DNA of 60,000 nucleotides from Branchiostoma floridae (lineage: Eukaryota > Chordata > Leptocardii > Amphioxiformes > Branchiostomatidae), in the NCBI RefSeq assembly GCF_000003815.2, contig NC_049989.1, positions 5,053,227 through 5,113,226 of the forward strand, written 5' to 3'. Below are positions 10,343-20,736 of this stretch, one piece after another (position 1 is the stretch's first letter; every line of letters begins with the position of its first letter). The notes below the pieces were generated by a model. The model made no database searches, was not told where the DNA came from, and was given only the letters and a program-made list of their open reading frames with translations. The position numbers and the translations under genes were made by a program.

Positions 10343-12720
10343 AGTAATACTAAGATAATAGCATCAGTGATGTACATCTTGTTGTATACAATATCAGATC
10401 TGAATTTGAAGGATGCTATGAAAGGACAACTACATGTAATGTGCCAGAAAATTAGTAACATTATAGATCAGTCTCAAAAGTGTATTTAGATATCTTACCT
10501 TTGATTGTGCATATTTGTAGAGACTTTTTATTTTAAAGTTTTCTCTTTTTTAAATTTCCAATTTTTGTTTTGTTTTGATGCCAAGAGTTGGCCCAGCAGT
10601 CAAGAAATTTAATTTCATACATTTAATTACATTCTAATATCATTGATTCCATTGGTTTTAAGAAGCACATACACATTCTGTAACTTATGATAGGTTTAAG
10701 ACCTTAATGTTATGTGGCATTTAGGCCATTGTTGTGTTCTCATTGACAATATCAGACTTCTCCTTACCGAGTGAAAGACCAAATGTGTTAATACACTTAA
10801 CTACCTCACTTACTCAATATCTATCACTAATATTGTTGGTGTACATTGTTGGATGGACATATTCAATAGTAAACTATGTTAGAAGGTCAGGTGTAATACG
10901 ATAAATGGATACATCTAATAAAATACTTGAAATATCAACTATTTGGAATTTCTATCAAACTAAATGTAGCTCATTAGAAAAAATGACCCTGCATAATGAT
11001 ACCTTTGATTGATTTGGACTAGGATCTATTGTTATCACCTTAGGTCCATGTTGTAAATAGTGACATAATAGCTCCGGGTTAGGTGGAAGGATGCAATTAT
11101 GTAAGCCATTGCTATAGCATATCTGGCATATCTATACTAGCCGTTGGTTTCGTGACAAGAAGCCCACAACAGCCATTGAATGACTTGAATGAAATTGACA
11201 CCCTTGCTCTTACAGGATGTTTGAATGATAAACTTATGTTTGTGTCAGAAAGTCAATACACTAAAAGTCTGAAACTTGTAAAGTTTCTCCTGCTGCTTGC
11301 ATTTTGACACTGTAACTCAACTGTCAGATAACTTTTACTGTGTTTTATATACTACAAATGTAGTAATGAATGTATCTTCTTTAGTCTTTGAATGCACCAC
11401 CCCCGTTTCTAGTCTTAGATACTGTTAGTAACACTTACACGTATTAACATGATGTAGAAAAATAAAGTATACTAAACTGAATGGCTCAGATGTTTCCTTT
11501 TTTGGTCTGTTCTCAATTCCAAAACCACTAGCCTTATACATGTACATGTATATTGTACCATGTCTTTGCTTTCGGAGCTTAAAGGATAACCAGTATACAT
11601 GTAGGTACATGTATACAATATCATTGCAAGAGGCTACTTATACAGAAAAAAGGTTAACCCCAAATGTATCCTTTGCCAGAACAACAGTCATATTGTAAAA
11701 GGCCCACTATACATGTAGATTGTAGACAGTCATATTCTTAATGTGTGGAGTTGTTTCATGTTACAACACAGAAAAGTCCACAATGAACCTATCCAAGAGG
11801 ATTTGTTGGTTCATTTGAATGATTGAAAAAGAAGAATGAGAGGATAAGTGAACAAATCTACAGGATATGACTTGAAAGCTTTTCCTTTGTCGGCTTTGTG
11901 CTCTTTTGAACAAGTGTAGATGCACCAATAACCTCAATTGGTACATTCCTTCTTTTTCAAAGAAAAGTACTGGTAGTTTCTGGAAGGCCACAAGAATTCT
12001 ATCACTTGTTTACGGGTCCATTAAGTTAAAGACATCTTTAAAAACGTAATAGACAGTCAAAATTAAGTGTGATACCAGAGACTCACTAACAAGAATCTGT
12101 TAATTACTTCTTGAAGTATGCTTTCCCAATGTTGCAATAACAATCAATTTGATGAGAACACAGTTGGCACATGCAAGGAGGTTGACCTCCTTGGCACATG
12201 TAGAAGAAAGGGAGACTTATGCAAAGTTTGAATGAAAGACCAGTGGCTGATACATGACGTGTATTGTACTTAAAAGTCTCAAATTTAATGGGTAACAATA
12301 CATGTAACAGGTACCAGTGAGTCTCCACTGAAAAATAATCCTTATAGCAGCAAAAAAAACACATTTGTGTGGTGGAATAGCCCTCAACAAATTTAAAGAA
12401 AGGTCGTACGATCATAGCCACAAGAATGTCGCGGGTCAGCGAGCATTTGCAGAGGCATAACTATCACGAGGATGTTTGGTAATATGAAGACGTGCCCTGC
12501 TGGTAGCCTGTGGCATTCCAAACCTGGTCACCCTCTTTTGTGGAAAACACATGATTTGAAACTTTGTTGTTGTTCACTGACACAGATTACGACTGTTCTC
12601 CTCCTGAGTACGTTAGAATCTACCAAAAAGTCTCTGCTAAATAGTATTTTTCAATCTCATTAACACAGTCACTACATCCAATTTCCTGCTTAAGGCAAGA
12701 AAGTGATATTTTTAGTAAAA

Positions 12721-12996
12721 GTTCGCAGCAGGCCCTTTAAGAAGGTGTAGCCTGGAGTGAGAGATGTTGCCTGGGGGTGATCCACATGGTTAGCATGCCG
12801 ATGTGTGCTGCTGGTATTGTCAGGATGCAAATGAAGTGGTTCTTCCACCTGTGAACTGCCACGCAAGAAGGTGTTACTGCTCGCCTGAAGTGCCAAGCAG
12901 ACGAGAGGGGGTATCGGATTCTTCATTTCAAAAAGTTGTTCATACGCTGTGGGACAACATTTTGCGTGCGTCTATTCTCAAATGGGCCTTTAGATT
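12721..12996 (+). promoter_or_regulatory. Conserved leader block / putative 5' UTR exon of B'
   Basis: This block is the best conserved part of the triplicated upstream region (also 18811-19086 and 32532-32814). It contains an invariant GGATGCAAATGAAG word (octamer motif). All three copies end at a conserved GTGAGTAG that can serve as a splice donor (12997). The start of the first coding exon is likewise preceded by an acceptor (CAAGCAG, AG at 14416-14417), so a non-coding first exon here is plausible. The transcription start cannot be placed. Confidence 0.35.
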
Positions 12997-13189
12997 GTGA
13001 GTAGGCTGTCTTAGATTTCTGACATTTAACAAGCTTGAATTGTTTGATCCAAAAGTCACTGTTTTACATGTACTTTACTTTGTATACTCTACTGCTTTTC
13101 CTCTGATTCGTTTTTTTAACTGTTACAGTTGTTTCCTTCAAATGCTTTCAAATTTATGTTGTTTAAACTGGTACTGAGAGGCTGAACTA

Positions 13190-13345
13190 TCTTTTTGTTC
13201 CACTTTGCACTTTCTGTACTTCCCATTTCGTTCCATTTTGCACTTTCTGTACTTTGCATTTTGCTCCTTTTCGTTGCTTTTCGTTCCATTTCGCACTTTC
13301 TGTCTTTCCATTTCGTTCTTTGTCGTTCCTTTTAGCACTTTCGGT
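13190..13345. repeat. Low-complexity TTTCGTTCC / GCACTTTCTG repeat
   Basis: Irregular tandem copies of about 10-20 bases built from TTTCGTTCC and GCACTTTCTGTAC words. The copy at 19270-19425 is the duplicate in unit 2. The third upstream copy lacks it near 33050. The array was therefore gained in the lineage of units 1 and 2, or lost from the third. Confidence 0.65.
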
Positions 13346-14435
13346 ATACCACTGTATAACGTTACAGCTGCATGTAGATAATGTCTAAAATGTTAAGTAT
13401 ACACATCTAACCATTTTCAGAGGAGGGGACAGCTGATTACAGGAAGTTCAATTTTAGGATTACTGGACTATTCTATGATTGTCACAGTGTTCTTACCACA
13501 TCTTAACTGTTCGGAAGACATTTGATCTGTTTGTTTTCTGTGAAGATTCCAAGGTTGATTCAGCCTAGACAGTGTAGGGCTTTTAGTTGTACATTATTTT
13601 GTACTCTTATAAAAGATGGTGTGTGATACACCTTGACACACCTATAGCTAAAATCAACGAAAATAAGTCGGTACTTTCTCAATCCGGTGATTTTTTCTCC
13701 TGACATTTTACAATCAAATAACATGACATGACATAAGATTAAAAATGATACCTGTATGGTGGTTAACTCATAGTTGGTAGTGTAAATGATATGTTGTTAC
13801 TTGGTTTTTTTTTTTTTATTCTTCAAAGCCCTGAAAAATTCTTTGTGATGAGCCCAATTACCCTGACCCCAAAAATAGTCGTCATTAAGGTATGGCCCAG
13901 CCCCAGGATATGCACATGTAAAAGAGTGGGTACCAGAAGGTCAAACTAATTTGCTTGTCACGTGTCTTCAGCAGTAGTCAGAAGAAAATTCTACTGCTCT
14001 ATTCTAAAACTGCTGAACTACCATTGTGGTAAATGACAGGAATTTCACACTTTTGGTACTTGGAAGTCATGTACAGGTGAACATCATTGAACATTACTCA
14101 TGCAAATGAGGACCTCAGTTGCATACACTAGCAGAAAATGCAATGAAAGCCTTCTTTCTTAACATTGATTATGTACATTATTTGCATAATTGATGACAGA
14201 CACAATTAATACACCAGTTGTAAAGATTCAAATCATTTGGCAAAGTGTGGGGTCGTGGAACTATGTACTAACAGCCCAATCCTCCAACTTTGAAACTAGA
14301 ATTTCTGCCCAGATCTTTACATTAATGACACTACAAGAAAAAAATGTCTCCTGTCACCAAGCACTCTACTGCAATAGAATTTTCAACTTTTTTCAACATC
14401 CTCTCATGATCAAGCAGAACTGTTGAAAAGGAGCC

Positions 14436-17039
14436 ATGATGTGGGGAACTGACGACCAGATCATCATTGAGCAACAGGTAAGGAATTTTTTCATTTGATA
14501 ATAATTGCAGCGAGACCCCTTTACTTAGTATAATGATGTGCTTGTAATCCCAATTAGGGTTGGTTGCTGAGTGAAGTTTCTATACACTAAACTTTGTTAA
14601 TTTGATTTCATTGTAATGATGTGTTCATAATTCCAATTACATTTGATCATCAGAGAAGGTCTCTGCATTGTATAAAATGCAATGCAATGCATTTATTGCC
14701 TTACAGAGAAATGGAAATGGGATCCAATCCACAGTCCAGGGCTGGATGAATGGTGGTCTGCCCGATGGCAGGGAGAAGTTCACCAAGGATGGCAAGAGGA
14801 TCGTGGCAGAAGAGGAGTGGTTTTATGAGGATGGAAAATGGGTAAGTGTTTGGTATATCTTCTTTCTCTGAGAATAATCTTAAGTTTGTGAATATTCTAA
14901 TAGTGTGATAGTACAATTTTCTAATAGTGTGATAGTACACAATAACAGAAAAGATGTAAGTCTTTATTCAAGTTGACTGAAACACAAACGCTGCACACAC
15001 ATGACGTACTTCAGCCCCTAGCAGAAGTACTTGATTGTACATAGTCTTAGGATATGTCTAGGAGTTTGCCTTCAAGTACAATTTTGATAACTTTTTCATT
15101 GTTTGATAACTTTAACAAGAGGTTGAAAGCCAGCAGTTTTATACAGAAAGGTCTCAGGTTATTTGCAGGGCCCTGTAAAATGTCTCACCTCAACTCAGGT
15201 AAAATGTACCCGTAGGAAATAATATTTAAAAAAAAAATGTTTTGCCACCACAGGCTAACAGCATCCTTCCAGTTGAGTAGTCAAAATGAATACACCATAC
15301 ATCACAACGTGACACTGATTTGTTTTTTTCACAGGCGCACATCTGGATATATGAAGACCAGGTGTTTGAAGTGGAAGATGCCAGATCCAGGCTGGACTTT
15401 GAAGCAGCTGCCAGGGAATTGAAGAAAACAACACAGGTTATAGAGGAGACAGTGGTGGAGGAAAAGGAAGTTGAGGTAAGAGAAGTGCCAGTTTTATTCT
15501 GCCTTTTTTCAGTCCAGTAATATACAATAGAAAATATTATGTTGCTGGTACTTCAATAGGCTGTCTTTTGCCATGAGTTCTTTGATATCTATGTTGCTTT
15601 CTATCCGGAGTAGATTTTGCATGGAAAACTTATTTTTAGTAGAAAACATGGTTTTATGACAATTATATAAAGAAATGACAAAGCAATGAGTATACAAATC
15701 TTCAACATCCTAAGTCAGTGATGTAATCAAATGCTGATAGCACGACTATTGCATCTTCTTCAACACGAAATATTCTCCATTCATGTCCAGGAGGAGATCA
15801 AGGGCCCAGGTATGCGAATCATCATCAGAGGACCATTCATATTGCAGCAAGCACCGCCAAAACCTGGAATCAAGAAGAAAGTAGAAGAGGTACTGGGGCA
15901 GGGAGCCCATAGTGTGGAAGACATTAAATAGTAGCAGAAGTGTTAAAGCATAGGAGATATGATAGGACAGACAATGATTTGGGGGATTGTAGCTTGGTGG
16001 TGCTTAAACCAGTGGTGGTAGATGCTTTGGTATAGATGGTAGTGACTCAGAGATAGAGGCTGCAATACCAGTGATGTTGGATCAAGGGGAATCTGGTAGT
16101 GGTGATGATACTAGATGAAGCAATGGTGTCAGCAGGGTCAAAGGAGGATTCCGTGATGCCAGTGACTGAGGGGAAAGGCAAGGTGCCGACATTGCTAGAG
16201 AAAGTTAGGGGCAGTGGCAATGGCGATGGCCAGGAGCTTGCAGAGGTGAGCGACTGGTAATGATAAATTGGCAACCTGTGTATTGTATACATGTGTCCAA
16301 CATGATATGTCTTGAGATGTTTTAAAGAATAGCCAGATAGCTTCCTCGTAGCAGCTTTGATACACTACTACTACTAAGTATTACGTACTACTACTAGTAG
16401 TAGTAGTAGTACTATTACTACTACTACTACTGCACTACTACTACAACTACTACTACCGACCAGGTCATGGCTGCTACTACTCAAACATTTGATATGCTTC
16501 CTCACGATGTTCCATTGCCCTTTTGGCATGTCGTATAGAATTCCAAGTCCATGAAACCTAAGTACAATCTTATAGCCTATCATGTATGTATGAGTGAAGA
16601 TCTTGACATCCATTTAGATTTTCAGTACCTGTAGATAAAGAGGGGTTACTAGGCTAACCTGGATGTTCATTACCACTAGGTCAAAAAGGAACTAAAGGTA
16701 GCAGAGGCCCTGGAAGAGTCAGACTCAGGCATGGAGAACACGCCTACACATGAGATCAGGAAACTCAAGCAGATCCAGTATGGCATCGGTCGAGAGGAAA
16801 ACCAACAGGGCATGACAAAAATTGCTACAGCACAATTTCAAGAGGCCAAATTGGTTACCCAACCCTCAGAGAAGTTCTCCAGACCTGAGGTACAACAAGT
16901 AAAGACAGAAGATGCAGTATACAACCAGGGGATTGCCTTCACCCAAGAGGTATATCTATCACTAATATTGTTGGTGTACATTGTTGGATTGACATATTCA
17001 ATAATAAACTATGTTAGAAGGTCAGGTGTAATACGATAA
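14436..17039 (+). CDS. Gene B': truncated 5' copy of gene B
   Basis: Coding exons 14436-14477, 14707-14841, 15335-15475, 15791-15889 and 16680-17039 (TAA), all phase 0; about 258 residues. The first four exons give the complete N-terminal region of the family (QSTVQGWMNGG, EEEWFYEDGKW, IWIYEDQVFEVED, KGPGMRI). The fifth matches the start of B's giant exon for about 90 codons, then crosses the duplication junction near 16950 and ends 30 codons later. The junction-derived tail is strongly hydrophobic (LILLVYIVGL...) followed by an Arg pair, so it could act as a membrane anchor by accident. AATAAA follows 13 bases after the stop. It may instead be a pseudogene fragment or an assembly duplicate of B. 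Confidence 0.55.
15890..16679 (+). other. Intron 4 of B', with decayed exon-4 extension
   Basis: Bases 15890-16252 align with a region that is open in gene C (38362-38697) but here has an in-frame stop soon after the donor (SVEDIK then TAG, about 15929). The GAGGTGAGC donor at its far end is still present. A CTA/TAG microsatellite follows at 16364-16456. Confidence 0.6.
16364..16456. repeat. CTA/TAG trinucleotide repeat
   Basis: Runs of CTA followed by TAG and again CTA, so the array can fold back on itself. The same intron carries CTA repeats in B (22602-22625) and C (38783-38913). Confidence 0.85.
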
Positions 17040-17051
17040 ATGGATACATCT

Positions 17052-17057
17052 AATAAA
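17052..17057 (+). terminator. Poly(A) signal for B'
   Basis: AATAAA begins 13 bases after the B' stop codon. The same word exists at 10917-10922 in unit 1, upstream of B', so it came with the duplicated DNA rather than evolving for B'. Confidence 0.35.
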
Positions 17058-18810
17058 ATACTTGAAATATCAACTATTTGGAATTTCTATCTAACTAAAT
17101 GTAGCTCATTAGAAAAAATGACCCTGCATAAGTAACCTTTGATTGATTTGGACTAGGGTCTATTGTTATCATCTTAGGTCCATGTTGTAAATAGTGACAT
17201 CATAGCTCCGGGTTAGGTGGAAGGATGCAATTATGTAAGCCATTGCTATAATAGCATATCTGGTGTATCTATACTAGCCCTTGGTTTCCTGACAAGAAGC
17301 CCACAACAGCCCTTGAATGAAATTGACACCCTTGCTCTTATGATATTAACTTATGTTTGTGTTAGAAAGTCAATACACTAAAAGTCTGAAACTTTTAAAG
17401 TTTCCCCTGATGCTTGCATTTTGGCACTGTAACTCAACTGTCAGATAACTTTTACTGTGTTTTATATACTACAAATGTATTAATGAATGTATCTTCTTTA
17501 GTCTTTGAATGCACCACCCCCATTTCTAGTCTTAGATACTGTTAGTAACACTTACACGTATTAACATGATGCAAAAAAATAAAGTATACTAAACTGAATG
17601 GCTCAGATGTTTCCTTTTTTGGTCTGTTCTCAATTCCAAAACCACTAGCCTTATACATGTACATGTATGTACCATTTCTTTGCTTTTTGGATAAGAATTC
17701 CTGTAACCGGTATTATACAGTCATGTAGGTACATGTATACAATATCATTGCAAGAGGCTACTTATACAGAAAAAAGGTTAACCCCAAATGTATCCTTTGC
17801 CAGAACAACAGTCATATTGTAAAAGGCCCATTATACATGTAGAGTTTAGACAGTCATATTCTTACTGTATGGAGTTGTTTCATGTTACAGCACTGAAAAG
17901 TCCACAATGAACCTAACCAAGAGGATTTGTTGGTTCATATGAATGATTGAAAAAGAAGAATGAGAGTATAACTGAACAAATCTACAGGATATGACTTGAA
18001 AGCTTTTCCTTTGTCGGCTTTGTGCTCTTTTGAACAAGTGTAGATGCACCAATAACCTCAATTGGTACATTCCTTCTTTTTCAAAGAAAAGTACTGGTAG
18101 TCTCTCGAAGGCCACAAGAATTCTATCACTTGTTTAGGGGTCCAATAAGTTAAAGACATCTTTAAAAACGTAATAGACAGTCAAAATTAAGTGTGATACC
18201 CGAGACTGGCACTAACAAGAATCTGTTCATTACTTCTTGTATGCTTTCCCAATGTGCAATAACAATCAATTTGATGAGAACACAGTTGGCACATGTAAAA
18301 GAAAGGGAGACTTATGCAAAGTTTGAATGAAAGACCAGTGGCTGATACATGTACTTAAAAGTCTCAAATTTAATGGGTAATAATACATGTAACAGGTACC
18401 CGTGAGTCTCCACTGACAAAAAATCCTGATAGCAGCAAAAAAAAAAAAACACATTTGTGTGGTGGAATAGCCCTCAACAAATTTAAAGAAAGGTCGTACG
18501 ATCATAGCCACAAGAATGTCGCGGGTCAGCGAGCATTTGCAGAGGCATAACAATCACGAGGATGTTCGGTAATGTGGAGACATGCCCTGCTGGTAGCCTG
18601 TGGCATTCCAAACCTGGTCACCCTCTTTTGTGGAAAACACATGATTTGAAACTTTGTTGTTGTTCACTGACACAGATTACGACTGTTCTCCTCCTGAGTA
18701 CTTTAGAATCTACGAAAAAATCTCTGCGAAATAGTATTTTTCAATGGCATTAACACAATGACTATGTCAAAATTCCTGCTTAAGGCAAGAAGGTGATATT
18801 TTTAGTAAAA

Positions 18811-19086
18811 GTTCGCAGCAGGCCCTTTAAGAATGTGTAGCCTGGAGTGAGAGACGTGGCCTGGGGGTGATCCACATGGTTAGCATGCCGATGTGTGCTG
18901 CTGGTATTGTCAGGATGCAAATGAAGTGGTTCTTCCACCTGTGAACTGCCACGCAAGAAGGTGTTACTGCTCGCCTAAAGTGCCAAGCAGACGAGAGGGG
19001 GTATCGGATTCTTCATTTCAAAAAGTTGTTCATACGCTGTGGGACAACATTTTGCGTGCGTCTATTCTCAAATGGGCCTTGAAATT
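18811..19086 (+). promoter_or_regulatory. Conserved leader block / putative 5' UTR exon of B
   Basis: Second copy of the conserved upstream block. It keeps the GGATGCAAATGAAG word and the GTGAGTAG donor (at 19087). Splicing to the acceptor at 20717-20718 would give a 1632-base first intron and an 18-base leader before the B start codon. Confidence 0.35.
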
Positions 19087-19269
19087 GTGAGTAGTCTGTC
19101 TTAGATTTCTGACATTTAACAAGCTTGAGTTGTTTGATCCAAAAGTCACTGTTTTACTTTACTTTGTATACTACTGTTTTTCCTCTGATTCGTTTCTTAA
19201 CTGTTACAGTTGTTTCCTTCAAATGCTTTCATATTCATGTTGTTTAAACTAGTGCTGAGAGGCTGAACT

Positions 19270-19425
19270 ATCTTTTTGTTCCACTTCGCACTTTCTGTAC
19301 TTCCCATTTCGTTCCATTTTGCACTTTCTGTACTTTCCATTTTGCTCCTTTTCGTTGCTTTTCGTTCCATTTCGCATTTTCTGTCTTTCCATTTCGTTCT
19401 TTGTCGTTCCTTTTAGCACTTTCAG
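19270..19425. repeat. Low-complexity TTTCGTTCC / GCACTTTCTG repeat (copy 2)
   Basis: Duplicate of the array at 13190-13345 with a few substitutions, in the putative first intron of B. Confidence 0.65.
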
Positions 19426-20221
19426 TACACCACTGTATAACGTTACAGCTGCATGTACACAATAATCTAAACATTTTCAGAAGAGGGGAAAGCTGGTTAC
19501 AGGAAGTTCACTTTTAGGATTACTGACTATTCTATGATTGTCACAGTGTTCTTACCACATCTTAACTGTTCCAAAGACATTTGATCTGATTGTTTTCTGT
19601 GAAGTTTCCGAGGTTGATTCAGCCTAGACAGTGTGAGGGTTTAGTTGTTCATTATTTTGTACCCTCAGAAAAGATGGTGTGTGACACACCTTAACCTTTT
19701 TACGGGGCACACCTATAGCTAAAATCAACGCAAATAAGTCGGTACTTTCTCAATCCGGTGATTTTTTTCTCCTGCCATCTTACAGTCAAATAACATGACA
19801 TTAAGATTAAAGATGATACCTGTATGGTGGTTAACTCATAGGTCAACGGGTAGTGTAAATGCTATGTTGTTACTTGGTATTTGTTGAAAAATGCTTCAAA
19901 AACCCTGAAAAATTCTTGAGTCCAATTACCCTGACCCCAAAAAGAGTCTTCATTAAGGTATGGCCCAGCCCCAGGATATGTACATGTAAAAGAGTGGGTG
20001 CCAGAAGGTCAAACTAATTTGTTTGTCATGTGTCTTCAGCAGTAGTCAGAAGAAAACTCTACTGCTCTATTCTAAAACTGCTGAACTAGTAAAATTCTAT
20101 TGGCATAACTGAGAAAATGGTAGAATTACTTTCGCCTAAGTTGTCTAAACCCAATTATAGGACTATTGCAACATGTGACATTTGAAACTGAGAAAGAGAA
20201 GAATATTGATCGATGAATATT

Positions 20222-20494
20222 ATGCAAATGAATACCTAATTTGCATAATTAATGAGAAAATGTTTTAATACTATTGTGGTAAATGACAGGAATTTCTCAC
20301 TTTTGGCTTTTGGAAGTCATGTACAGGTGAACATCATTGAACATTAAATCATGCAAATGAGGACCTCAGTTGCACACATTAGTAGAAAATGCAATTAAAG
20401 CCATCTTTCTTAATATTGATTATGTACATCTGTTATTTGGGTGAAAGAGTTGATCAACTAAAATAATGTATGCAAATGAGGACCTTATTTGCAT
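20222..20494. promoter_or_regulatory. Cluster of paired octamer (ATGCAAAT) motifs
   Basis: ATGCAAAT occurs at 20222, 20351 and 20470. The inverted form ATTTGCAT pairs with it at 20239 and 20487, separated by AATACCTA or GAGGACCT, giving short palindromes 245-515 bases before the B start codon. POU-family factors bind such octamers. Equally, this may be a simple genome-wide repeat. Confidence 0.35.
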
Positions 20495-20736
20495 AATTGA
20501 TGACAAACACAATTAATACATCAGTTGTAAAGGTTTGAATCATTTGGCAAAGTATGAGGTCGTGGAACTCTAGTTATTGTGTACTAACAACCCAATCCTC
20601 CAACTTTGAAAGTAAACTTTCTGCCCAGATCTTTATGACACTACAAGAAAAAATGTCACCAAGCACTTTCCTGTAATAGAATTTTAACCCTTTTCAACAT
20701 CCTCTCATGATCAAGCAGAACTGTTGAAAAGGAGCC

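Larger units (their letters stand above)
9484..10817. other. Spacer after gene A
   Basis: Presumed 3' untranslated and intergenic DNA. It contains a long hairpin (9558-9641), a foldback element (9765-10110) and a possible alternative last exon of gene A (10187-10342), described separately. No reliable poly(A) signal could be assigned to gene A: an AATAAA at 9959 lies inside the foldback element and another lies at 10917 in the duplicated upstream unit. Confidence 0.5.
10818..14417 (+). other. Upstream region of B' (first of three copies)
   Basis: No coding gene is supported. Small open frames at 11083-11307, 12472-12663 and 11761-11991(-) are kept in unit 2 only because the DNA is duplicated, and they are broken in the third copy. 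The region contains the conserved leader block 12721-12996 and a T-rich low-complexity run at 13190-13345. Confidence 0.5.
10818..16951. repeat. Tandem duplication, unit 1 (upstream region + B' exons)
   Basis: From 10818 (TATCTATCACTAATATTG) onwards the sequence is repeated from 16953 (offset 6135 at the start, about 6035 by exon 5). Identity is high through spacer, exons and introns but with many indels, for example about 190 bases present at 20095-20280 and absent near 14020. The copy ends inside the giant exon at about 16951, where it is joined directly to the start of unit 2. Confidence 0.85.
17040..20718 (+). other. Region between B' and B (upstream copy 2)
   Basis: Duplicate of 10905-14417. 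No gene is supported. It contains the leader block 18811-19086, the low-complexity run 19270-19425 and an octamer-rich stretch at 20222-20494. Confidence 0.55.

Noticed and set aside
11761-11991. Minus-strand frame also found at 17885-18115
   Set aside because: A duplicate of spacer DNA in the two tandem units, with no splice context or homology and no third copy.
12472-12663. Small plus-strand frame conserved at 18562-18753
   Set aside because: It is conserved because the DNA is duplicated. The third copy (near 32290-32470) has a deletion that breaks the frame, and there is no family match.
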